The notes beneath the pieces were generated by a model. The model searched no databases. It was given only the letters and a program-made list of their open reading frames with translations, and was not told the origin of the DNA. This document shows positions 55,526 to 62,600 of a DNA stretch of 64,000 nucleotides, in pieces; within the stretch, counting starts at the first letter, position 1; each line of letters starts with the position of its first letter. The DNA is from Paenibacillus nanensis (GTDB lineage: Bacteria > Bacillota > Bacilli > Paenibacillales > Paenibacillaceae). Location of the stretch: positions 1 to 64,000 of the forward strand of contig NZ_QXQA01000010.1 of the NCBI RefSeq assembly GCF_003583765.1, written 5' to 3'. Made by a program: the position numbers and the translations under genes.

Positions 55526-56641
55526 TCACTTTTTTAACTGCAACCCGTTCAGCAGACCGATGAATTGCATTTTGGACGCAGCCTCTTTATCATGCTTTGA
55601 AAATTCCAGTACGTAAACAATTCTGTCTTCTATAGGGATAACTGCAAAATAAACGTCATGTGTGCCAGTCAGACCGGAGGCGGCAGTACCGTTGTCAGCG
55701 TCGAGCGTATATAGTTTGCCGTTTCCGATGGGAGTATCGATCGTTTCTTCATTTGTAATTTCGCTATGGTTGGGCTTATAAAGTCTAAAGTCAAAATCGT
55801 CAGCATACGGGTACGTAACAATACTCCCGAGATTGACCCCATTTTCATCGGTGATGGCTAAGCTAAAGCGGTCTCCTTTACTTAAGTCCCATCCCTTCGG
55901 CAGGGGCAGTTTCAGATTGGAGAGATCGTATTCTGAGTCCGTCGGTTGACCGAATTCCGATTCACTGACAAACTCTTTTCCGTTCCACACAAAGGATTGT
56001 ATGACGTCTTTTCCGATACTGTTATCATAATACGTACTTGAAAAACCAAATTTGTTTTTAGCTAACTTGGTGGAGTAACGTCCAGTACCGCTCACGAATA
56101 GCTCGTGATGCCCTTTAATAGGCAATTCTGCGATTCGTCCAGACTGGTCGAGCGTAAACAGCTTAAATATACCGCCATTGCTCGATGCATATTGACCAAT
56201 CGTAAAGTCGATATTCCCATCCCCGTTGTAATCATCGAAATCGATGTCAAAGAACGAGTTAAACACCATTTCGCCATTGAAATAACCGTTTAATTCGACA
56301 GCACTTTTCACCTCGCCGTTTTCATTGGATAGCTGGATTTCGAATTCTCCCTCCCAATTGCGACCCATTAAAGGCCCTGGTGACCAGTCCTCAAAATATG
56401 TTCCGTTTTTAAGCACTACACTCAAGTATTCTTGCTTCTTTGTAAGCTGGAATAGATCGTTCCTTGACAATGTAAGCGGTCCCTCTGCAACGATTGTGTT
56501 GGATGCGTCTGAAAGCGCTGTATGGATTGGACTTGCGGTTACCGCGTATAAAGGAGCCGGTGAGTTCGTGATGGTAGTTGTCGCCTCTGCACACGCAGTT
56601 AATAGCAACACGGGTACCATTGCAAAGAACAATTTTTTCAT
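55526..56641 (-). CDS. Unknown lipoprotein with a calcium-loop-like repeat
   Basis: A 371-residue predicted lipoprotein: the signal peptide ends with LLTAC near residue 17. The mature protein is beta-rich and contains DIDFDDYNGDGNIDFTIGQ at about residues 130-148, resembling the calcium loop of FG-GAP/VCBS-type propellers, and a second half (LPLPKGWDLSKGDRFSLAI, LYTLDADNGTAASGLTG) that I cannot place. It probably sits on the outer membrane face and binds a ligand or the cell wall. The start follows a plausible AAGGAGC. It stands alone in the AT-rich stretch. Confidence 0.7.
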   Translation of the reverse strand: MKKLFFAMVPVLLLTACAEATTTITNSPAPLYAVTASPIHTALSDASNTIVAEGPLTLSRNDLFQLTKKQEYLSVVLKNGTYFEDWSPGPLMGRNWEGEFEIQLSNENGEVKSAVELNGYFNGEMVFNSFFDIDFDDYNGDGNIDFTIGQYASSNGGIFKLFTLDQSGRIAELPIKGHHELFVSGTGRYSTKLAKNKFGFSSTYYDNSIGKDVIQSFVWNGKEFVSESEFGQPTDSEYDLSNLKLPLPKGWDLSKGDRFSLAITDENGVNLGSIVTYPYADDFDFRLYKPNHSEITNEETIDTPIGNGKLYTLDADNGTAASGLTGTHDVYFAVIPIEDRIVYVLEFSKHDKEAASKMQFIGLLNGLQLKK

Positions 56642-56793
56642 CTTACATTATGCTCCTTCCAATAAGTTTCTTCTGCAAGTACATCCTAGTTCAAGTACAC
56701 GTACGTTAGACGAATAAAAAGAGTACTTTGTTTCTAAATGCTACCAATTCTCAATAAAGGTCGACTGAGACTTACCATGCAAATCTACCCCTT

Positions 56794-56836
56794 CGTTCAA
56801 TGAAAATGAGCAGCTGCCGCGGCGGCAAACTGCTCC
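56794..56836 (-). repeat. Hairpin, family C copy 2
   Basis: GAGCAGCTGCCGC pairs with GCGGCAAACTGCTC with a small mismatch; ATGAAAAT lies to the left, so the minus strand reads stem then TTTTCATTGA. It follows the Nudix gene and can serve as its terminator. Confidence 0.55.
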
Positions 56837-56859
56837 CTGGATTGCTGTACAATCATCTA

Positions 56860-57330
56860 TCACACGAATTCAATTAGCTTCCTATCTATTTCGGCGATAT
56901 CACCAATCTCTGATATACCATCCCATAGGATGATTGATGAAGCCTCATCGTTTTCAATAAAATCATCAAGTTTGCACAGTTCACCCTTAAACAAAGCCCC
57001 GTATTCTGTTCGTTCTGGTCCATGAAAACTTGGCCGAAGTCTAAACTTCATTAGACCTTTGAACACAACTGTGTCAATATTTTGATTGGTTTCTTCAAAT
57101 AATTCTCTAATTATACATTGTTGAGCATTCTCACCCGGTTCAATAATACCTCCTGGCAGTTCCCAGTTCTTTCTCCACTTATTATGTAAGAAGAGGTACT
57201 TTTCTTGGCACTTCACCACAATTAGAGCATGTGTTAGTGGAGCATCCAGAGTAATTGTACTGAGCTTATCATACTCAATTTTCATAAACTCCAAAAAAAT
57301 ATTACCTTTTGAATCTGTTATGATTGCCAT
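56860..57330 (-). CDS. Nudix hydrolase preceded by an attenuator-like leader
   Basis: A 156-residue Nudix protein. The Nudix box is GGIIEPGENAQQCIIREL followed by FEETNQN (about residues 78-102), with the Glu residues that bind Mg2+. The N-terminal strand pair ALIVVKCQEKYLFLHNKW and the aromatic NWELPGG fit nucleoside-diphosphate-X pyrophosphatases such as 8-oxo-dGTPase or ADP-ribose types; the exact substrate is open. GGAGGAG precedes the ATG. Between the promoter and this start lie a 15-codon leader frame, a hairpin and an intrinsic terminator, so expression appears to depend on read-through. Confidence 0.85.
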   Translation of the reverse strand: MAIITDSKGNIFLEFMKIEYDKLSTITLDAPLTHALIVVKCQEKYLFLHNKWRKNWELPGGIIEPGENAQQCIIRELFEETNQNIDTVVFKGLMKFRLRPSFHGPERTEYGALFKGELCKLDDFIENDEASSIILWDGISEIGDIAEIDRKLIEFV

Positions 57331-57349
57331 TTCTACTCCTCCGTTTCTT

Positions 57350-57396
57350 TTGTGAAAAAAAATAAAAAACGCGCTAGACCCTAAGTCCTGCGCGTT
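57350..57396 (-). terminator. Intrinsic terminator in the Nudix leader
   Basis: On the minus strand AACGCGC (57396-57390) pairs with GCGCGTT (57374-57368), followed by TTTTTATTTTTTTT. It ends about 10 bases before the Nudix ribosome site, the position of an attenuator. Confidence 0.8.
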
Positions 57397-57423
57397 GCAT
57401 ATCGCAGAATGGGAAGCGCGAAT

Positions 57424-57466
57424 AGCGTTAACCCATCCCTAATTTTTAGAAGAATGGATTAACGCT
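57424..57466 (-). promoter_or_regulatory. Anti-attenuator-type hairpin in the Nudix leader
   Basis: AGCGTTAA (end of the leader frame, minus strand) pairs with TTAACGCT. The GCGTT of the first arm could instead pair with AACGC in the first arm of the terminator, giving mutually exclusive structures. Confidence 0.6.
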
Positions 57467-57506
57467 TTTCATGATGGTGAGATTGTTTTAATGTCAAAGT
57501 ATACAT
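57459..57506 (-). CDS. Leader peptide MYTLTLKQSHHHEKR
   Basis: A 15-codon open frame in the leader of the Nudix gene, too short for routine gene calling. It starts with ATG at 57506, seven bases after a strong AAGGAG site, and ends in TAA at 57459. It contains three consecutive His codons and its last codons lie inside the first arm of the hairpin that follows. By analogy with amino-acid operon leaders and antibiotic-resistance leaders, ribosome stalling on it could decide whether the downstream terminator forms. That role is inference; the frame and its ribosome site are seen directly. Confidence 0.6.
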   Translation of the reverse strand: MYTLTLKQSHHHEKR

Positions 57507-57537
57507 CGTTATTCTCCTTAATCATCACTATATGGAA

Positions 57538-57567
57538 ATAATACCCACATCACTGTTTTAGTGTCAA
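57538..57567 (-). promoter_or_regulatory. Promoter of the Nudix leader transcript
   Basis: On the minus strand TTGACA (57567-57562) and TATTAT (57543-57538) are 18 bp apart. Transcription would begin near 57532, about 25 bases before the leader ATG. Confidence 0.7.
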
Positions 57568-57609
57568 GAAAAATTTCCCTATTGGTATTGGCGTAAACTG
57601 CCAAATAGC

Positions 57610-57647
57610 TTAACGAGGCTGCCGATTTTTTTCGGCAAACTAGCTCG
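57610..57647. repeat. Hairpin family B, degenerate copy
   Basis: TAACGAGGCTGCCGA is followed by TCGGCA and a broken copy of the second arm. It resembles copies 1 and 2 near 7.8 and 8.3 kb. Confidence 0.45.
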
Positions 57648-57670
57648 TATTGCAAAACCGTCCGTGAATG

Positions 57671-57713
57671 AAAACAGGGGGCAGCTGCCAGGTGGCGGTC
57701 TGCTCCCTGTTTA
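57671..57713 (-). terminator. Terminator, family C copy 3
   Basis: On the minus strand AACAGGGAGCAG pairs with GCTGCCCCCTGTT with an internal GCC/GGC stem and is followed by TTCATT. It lies after the stop of the NTF2-like gene. Confidence 0.6.
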
Positions 57714-57781
57714 TTTATGCTAAAGTACCCTTTATTACTTGTGATATGGCGGTCGTACAAATGCGGAATTCTTGCGGTGCA

Positions 57782-58180
57782 TCAATCCACTCTATAAGCG
57801 GCTTCCAAGGCGCCTGTATCCTCAAAGCCCCGGAAATACTTAATCGTGCCGTCTTCCACTTCGCAAACCATCGCCCAATAGCTTTCAAACATTTTGCCGG
57901 TAGGGCGAATCCGATGCTTAAATCTTCCCCACGCGAAAGCAGTGGTTTCATCGGCAAGTATCTTGCGGATTTCGAATTGTTGGGTATCAAGATCTTTCTG
58001 GAACTTGGACAATAGCGTCCTTACGCCTTCCTTCCCATAATAGGTTCCATAGAAGTAATGTCTGTCCGTCTCCTTCTCGAATGCCGCGATAAACGTGGCA
58101 TCATGATGTACATAACGGAGGGCTTTGTCGATATCCACCATATTGTGAAAGTATTGAAGTAACACTTGATCCGGTTTCAT
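57782..58180 (-). CDS. NTF2-like / SnoaL-type protein
   Basis: A 132-residue NTF2-like protein with helices VLLQYFHNMVDIDKAL and strand-rich remainder: FYGTYYGKEGVRTLLSKF, TTAFAWGRFKHRIRPTGK and AMVCEVEDGTIKYFRGFEDT. This order (TYYGKEGVR, then W-rich strands, ending with a strand on EDGTIKYF) is the SnoaL_2-like pattern of small polyketide-cyclase or isomerase relatives. The start at 58180 is preferred because AAGGAG is 11 bases upstream; the ATG at 58189 is only two bases from it. It is followed by a terminator-type hairpin. Confidence 0.8.
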   Translation of the reverse strand: MKPDQVLLQYFHNMVDIDKALRYVHHDATFIAAFEKETDRHYFYGTYYGKEGVRTLLSKFQKDLDTQQFEIRKILADETTAFAWGRFKHRIRPTGKMFESYWAMVCEVEDGTIKYFRGFEDTGALEAAYRVD

Positions 58181-58240
58181 TTCGCTCATATCTCCTTTTT
58201 ATAGAGTTGGAATTTCGGGCGGCGGACCAGATCCACCTGC

Positions 58241-58600
58241 TATGCGTTATGGCCACATCTTATTGCATGGCTTTAAGCTGGCTCAAAATGATACCAAGGT
58301 GCATGGCTTCGTGAAAACGCCCCCCGTGTAAATTGTTGTACGTATCGCTTCACATCTAAAGTGTACTCCCCTCTCCACAGCGCAACAATCACGAGATTCC
58401 GATTCGAATGATCGGTTTCAGTAATGATTGAATGAGGAGGGGGATAATCCTCTGGACAGCTGGCGTCAATTGTAGCGCCTATTGCCCAATCGGTTATCGG
58501 ATTCAAAGCTGTCCGAAACCGCATTGGCGATAACCGCTTTACGAATTTCCTCCGGCGTCAACTGATGAAGCACAGGCAGATGGCGAATATCATCTAAAAA
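58241..58600 (-). pseudogene. Possible frameshifted gene remnant
   Basis: On the minus strand one frame encodes IRHLPVLHQLTPEEIRKAVIANAVSDSFESDN near 58590-58500 (quoted in part HQLTPEEIRKAVI) and stops. The next frame continues with DWAIGATIDASCPEDYPPP and ends FSRSHAPWYHFEPA at 58273. Protein-like composition in both frames suggests one gene broken by a frameshift. I do not recognise the product. The region 58181-58731 otherwise holds no supported gene. Confidence 0.35.
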
Positions 58601-58731
58601 CTTTGCTCAGGGATCCTTCTGCTCATGTTCTTTACATTCCCTTCATGAATAAATCGGTCTGGTCCGTTAGCGGTCGCCTAAAAATAATGACCCGTAACCG
58701 CTGCTTGGCGCAAAGGTTCGGGTCATTCCGG

Positions 58732-59244
58732 TTATGCGAAGTTTACTGCCCCTGTATCGTTATAACCTGGCGAGGCCAAAACAACCGATGTTTCGATCTG
58801 TCTATCCGAGACTTGCCAGTAGCGCTGCAGCAGCCCCTTCTTTTTTTCTTGAGGGACCAGCGTATAGCCATTTTTGGTGTAAAAGGATATCGCCCAGCCG
58901 GCGTCTTCCCAAGTGCCGATTAGAATCGGCTTTTCTGTAAGCGCGGCGATATGCCGCAGCAATTGGGTGCCGATGCCGCCTTTGCGTTTAACCGTGCGAA
59001 CATAAGCATGCCGAATCAAGGCGACGTCGCCTTTATCTTGGAGGCCCATAACCCCGACAAGCTCGCCATCGTGCTCAACTCCCCAGAACATAACGCCGCT
59101 CTCGATCTCATGCAGCAATTCATCCATGCTCATATAAGGATCATGATACTGGTCTTCGGGTATGATGCCTTTGTACGCCTGTGCTCCATCGTTAATAATC
59201 TTCCACATTTCATTCACATCTTGCTCCGAACATTTCCGAATCAT
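58732..59244 (-). CDS. GNAT-family N-acetyltransferase
   Basis: A 170-residue acetyltransferase. The acetyl-CoA loop region reads IRHAYVRTVKRKGGIGTQLL with the RxxGxG/A-type turn (RKGGIG, about residues 88-93), preceded by the strand VEHDGELVGVMGLQDK and followed by AISFYTKNGYTLV, the typical motif B. The N-terminal IRKCSEQDVNEMWKIINDG is the usual substrate-side helix. It would transfer acetyl from acetyl-CoA to an amine; the substrate is unknown. AGGAGG lies seven bases before the ATG. It is alone and faces the promoter region of the pullulanase gene. Confidence 0.85.
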   Translation of the reverse strand: MIRKCSEQDVNEMWKIINDGAQAYKGIIPEDQYHDPYMSMDELLHEIESGVMFWGVEHDGELVGVMGLQDKGDVALIRHAYVRTVKRKGGIGTQLLRHIAALTEKPILIGTWEDAGWAISFYTKNGYTLVPQEKKKGLLQRYWQVSDRQIETSVVLASPGYNDTGAVNFA

Positions 59245-59403
59245 TTCAAACCTCCTAAAAAAAGTTAATCGGTTATGCTGCCAATTTTACCGTTCGCTAT
59301 CAGCCTTTGTCCACTTTTTACAAGCAGTTGGCCATGCAGGACAGATGGAATGCCCGCAGATAGTGTTCGCGCAAGGAAAGAATTGAGGGGTGGCTCGTTT
59401 TAG

Positions 59404-59417
59404 TGCAAACGTTTGTC
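59404..59417 (+). promoter_or_regulatory. Upstream TGCAAACGTTTGTC site
   Basis: Palindromic core CAAACGTTTG about 60 bases before the -35 of the pullulanase promoter; suits a LacI/CcpA-family protein. Confidence 0.55.
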
Positions 59418-59476
59418 AAAATGCGGCGATTCACGTAATGACGGGTAAATTCCTCGCGAATCGCATATAAAAGGGA

Positions 59477-59506
59477 TTGACAGCGCTTTATTTTCGGATT
59501 TAGAAT
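59477..59506 (+). promoter_or_regulatory. Pullulanase promoter
   Basis: TTGACA (59477-59482) and TAGAAT (59501-59506) are 18 bp apart. Transcription would start near 59513, inside the cre site. Confidence 0.7.
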
Positions 59507-59512
59507 AGATAA

Positions 59513-59526
59513 AGCAAACGCTTTCA
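59513..59526 (-). promoter_or_regulatory. cre site at the pullulanase start of transcription
   Basis: On the minus strand TGAAAGCGTTTGCT is a full match to the CcpA consensus TGWAARCGYTWNCW. Its position at about +1 would give strong glucose repression. Confidence 0.75.
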
Positions 59527-59596
59527 AGGGAAATTTACTAGTATCTTTGGTCTGGAAAATGCCGCTTGGGTTCGTTTGCCTTTTATTTTGAGGTTA

Positions 59597-59612
59597 ATGC
59601 AAACGTTTGCAT
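59597..59612 (+). promoter_or_regulatory. LacI-type palindrome in the pullulanase leader
   Basis: ATGCAAACGTTTGCAT is a perfect 16-base palindrome about 85 bases after the predicted transcription start, suited to a maltose-type LacI-family repressor (MalR-like) or CcpA. Confidence 0.7.
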
Positions 59613-59654
59613 CAATCTGTTGCACAGCTTGAAAATAAGGAAAGGAGACTCGGT

Positions 59655-62600
59655 ATGAAGAAATGGAGAAGGTACGGCAGGCTTTTATCAGTGGTAGTGG
59701 CTGCTGCGCTGCTATGGACGACGATCGCCATTCCGCCCGCACAGGCGGATGATGACCAGCCGAACAAAGTAACCCTGGTCGGCACGCTGCAGACAGCTCT
59801 TGGCGCGGCAGGCGATTGGGATCCTGCAGCGGATGCCACCGCGATGACCAGCCTCGGAGGCGGCAGCTATAAGCTGACGGGCACGCTGCCGGCAGGGAAT
59901 TATGAGTATAAGGTTGCCCTGAACGGCGCATGGACAGAGAGCTATGGCATCGGCAGCTATACGAAGCCGAACGCGGAGGAGAACGGCGGCAATATCGTGC
60001 TCAGGCTGTCCGAAGAGACGGAAGTAACTTTTTATTACAACCATACGACGAAGAAGATCGCGGACTCCACCTATTATTCGCCGCTTCCGCAGGAGAAGTT
60101 GCCTCGGGTTGCGGGCAACATGCAGGCGCAGCTGGGCGATTCGGGGGATTGGAACCCGTCCTCGGAAACGCTGCTCATGGCGGATCGCGATTTTGACCAG
60201 ATCTACGATGTGACGGCAACGCTTGATCCGGGCGACTATGAATATAAGGTCGTGCTTGGCGGCGGCTGGAACGAAGCCTATCCGGGCTCGAATGCGGCAT
60301 TTACTCTGCCTCAGGAGCTTCCCGTAACGTTTACATACCATGCGGGGACACATGAGGTGAAGGCGAATTTCACTTCTCCGGCGCCGGCTGATCCGGTTCC
60401 GGAAGGGCATTTGCGGATCCATTACAAGCGGGCCGACAACAGCTATGATGCGTACGGCTTGTGGCTATGGGAGCATGTGGCGTCCCCATCGGCCAACTGG
60501 CCGTCGGGAGCTACGGCTTTTCCCGCAGACAAGAGAGACGGCTACGGCGCTTATGTCGACGTGCCTTTGGCTGACGGCGCGGCCAAGGTGGGCTTCCTTG
60601 TCGTGAACCGGTCAAGCGGGGAGAAGGACGGAGGCGATAAGTCGGTCATTCTTTCGTCCCCGGAAATGAATGAAGTGTGGATTAAGCAAGGCGACGACAA
60701 GGTGTATGCTTCGCCGACCGGGGAGGTTGCGAAGGCTCTCTTGTCCGCCGAGATTGTGTCGGATAATCAGCTGCTTCTCGGCTTTACGACGACGGAGGGG
60801 CTTAACGCGAGCGCCTTGGCGCAAGAGATTACCGTTCAAGACAAGAACGGCGAGACGCTGACGGTTCAGAGCGCGGCTCTTCAAGCCGGGCAACCGGCGG
60901 TTACATTGACGATGTCGCAAAACATAAACCTGGACAACACGCCGCTTTCGGTTCAATACGGCGGGCGCACGATCGCGGCTAATGTCGGGTGGCGCTTGCT
61001 GGATCGCAAATATACGTATGACGGCAATGATCTCGGGGCGACTTATAGCGGCGGCAGCGTAGCGCTGAAGCTGTGGGCGCCGAAAGCGAGCAAAGTGACG
61101 GCTAACTTCTATGACAAGAACGATGCGGCTGTACTTGTCGGAAGCGTGGACCTGACGATCGGCGAATATGGCGTATGGTCGGCGCAGGTCGACCCGCAGG
61201 ATTTGACCGGTGCCGGGATCGCGGATTTGCGCGGTTACTACTACCAGTATGAAGTCACGAATAACGGCGTGACGAAGAAGGTGCTGGATCCTTACGCCAA
61301 GTCGATGGCCGAGTTCCGCGTGAATACGGCGGGCGAGGCTGGACCGGACGGGGATACGGTCGGCAAAGCCGCAATCATTGACTTGAGCGGCACCGACCCT
61401 GACGCTGATTATGGCTTCGCGGAAATCGACGGCTATGAGATACGGGAGGACGCGATCATCTGGGAGGCTCATATCCGCGACTTTACGTCCGATCCTTCCA
61501 TTGCCGGCGATTTGAATGCGCGCTGGGGCTCGTACAAGGCTTTTATCGATAAGCTGCCGTACATCAAATCGCTTGGCGTAACGCATGTCCAGCTGCTGCC
61601 GGTTATGGCGTGGTATTACGGCGATGAAGCGGCTATGGGCACGCGGGAGATGGAGTACTCGGCAAGCGGCAACGAATACAACTGGGGCTATGACCCGCAC
61701 AGCTATTTCTCGCCGGACGGCGCTTATTCCGAAAATGCGAAGGATCCTGAGCTTCGCGTGAAAGAATTGAAAGAGCTTATCGACGCGATTCACGAAGCGG
61801 GCATGGGCGTCGTGCTGGACGTCGTCTATACCCATATGGCGAAAGCGGATTTTCTGAACGACATCGTGCCGAACTATTATGCTTACCAAGACGCGAACGG
61901 CAATTTCCTCGGCGATTTCGGGAACAACCTGGCGATGGACCATGCCATGGCCGAAAAGCTGATGGTGGATTCGGTGCGCTACTGGTTCGACGAATATAAA
62001 ATTGACGGCATGCGCTGGGACATGATGGGGGACGCGTATTACCCTGCCGTGCAGAAAGCGTACGATACGGCGTCCGCGCTTAACCCGAACGCGTTGTTTA
62101 TCGGCGAAGGCTGGCGCACGTTCAAGGGGAACCTGGCCGACCCGTCGCTGGCAGGCATGGGAGCCGACCAGGACTGGATGGATCAGACGGACAGCGTCGG
62201 CGTGTTCTCCGATGAGATCCGCAACGAGCTGAAATCCGGCTTCGGTTCCGAAGGCGAGCCGCGCTTCATTACGGGCGGTGCCAGAAGCATTCAAACGATC
62301 CTGAACAATATTAAAGGCCAGCCAAGCAACACGGCGGAGGACGATCCGGGCGATATCGTTCCTTATATCGAGGCCCACGACAACTTGCCGCTGTATGACG
62401 TCATCGCGCAGTCGATTAAGAAGGATCCTTCGATACCGGCCAACGATCTGGAGATCCATAAGCGCATTCGGCTCGGCAACTTAATCGTGCTGACCTCGCA
62501 GGGGACCTCCTTCCTGCATGCGGGCCAGGAGTACGGCCGCACCAAGCAATGGCTGGGCGCCGGCGTGCCGGAGCAGAAGTACCATGCGCTGGAGGATGAG

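Larger units (their letters stand above)
59245..59654. other. Upstream region of the pullulanase gene
   Basis: No gene is present. It holds a consensus promoter, a cre site and two TGCAAACGTTTG-type palindromes, listed separately. Confidence 0.6.

Noticed and set aside
60612-62459. A 615-codon open frame antisense to the pullulanase gene
   Set aside because: It is the shadow of a GC-rich coding sequence. The plus strand has the full pullulanase domain order and catalytic residues, and the antisense product is Arg/Val/Ile-rich with no recognisable motif or ribosome site.
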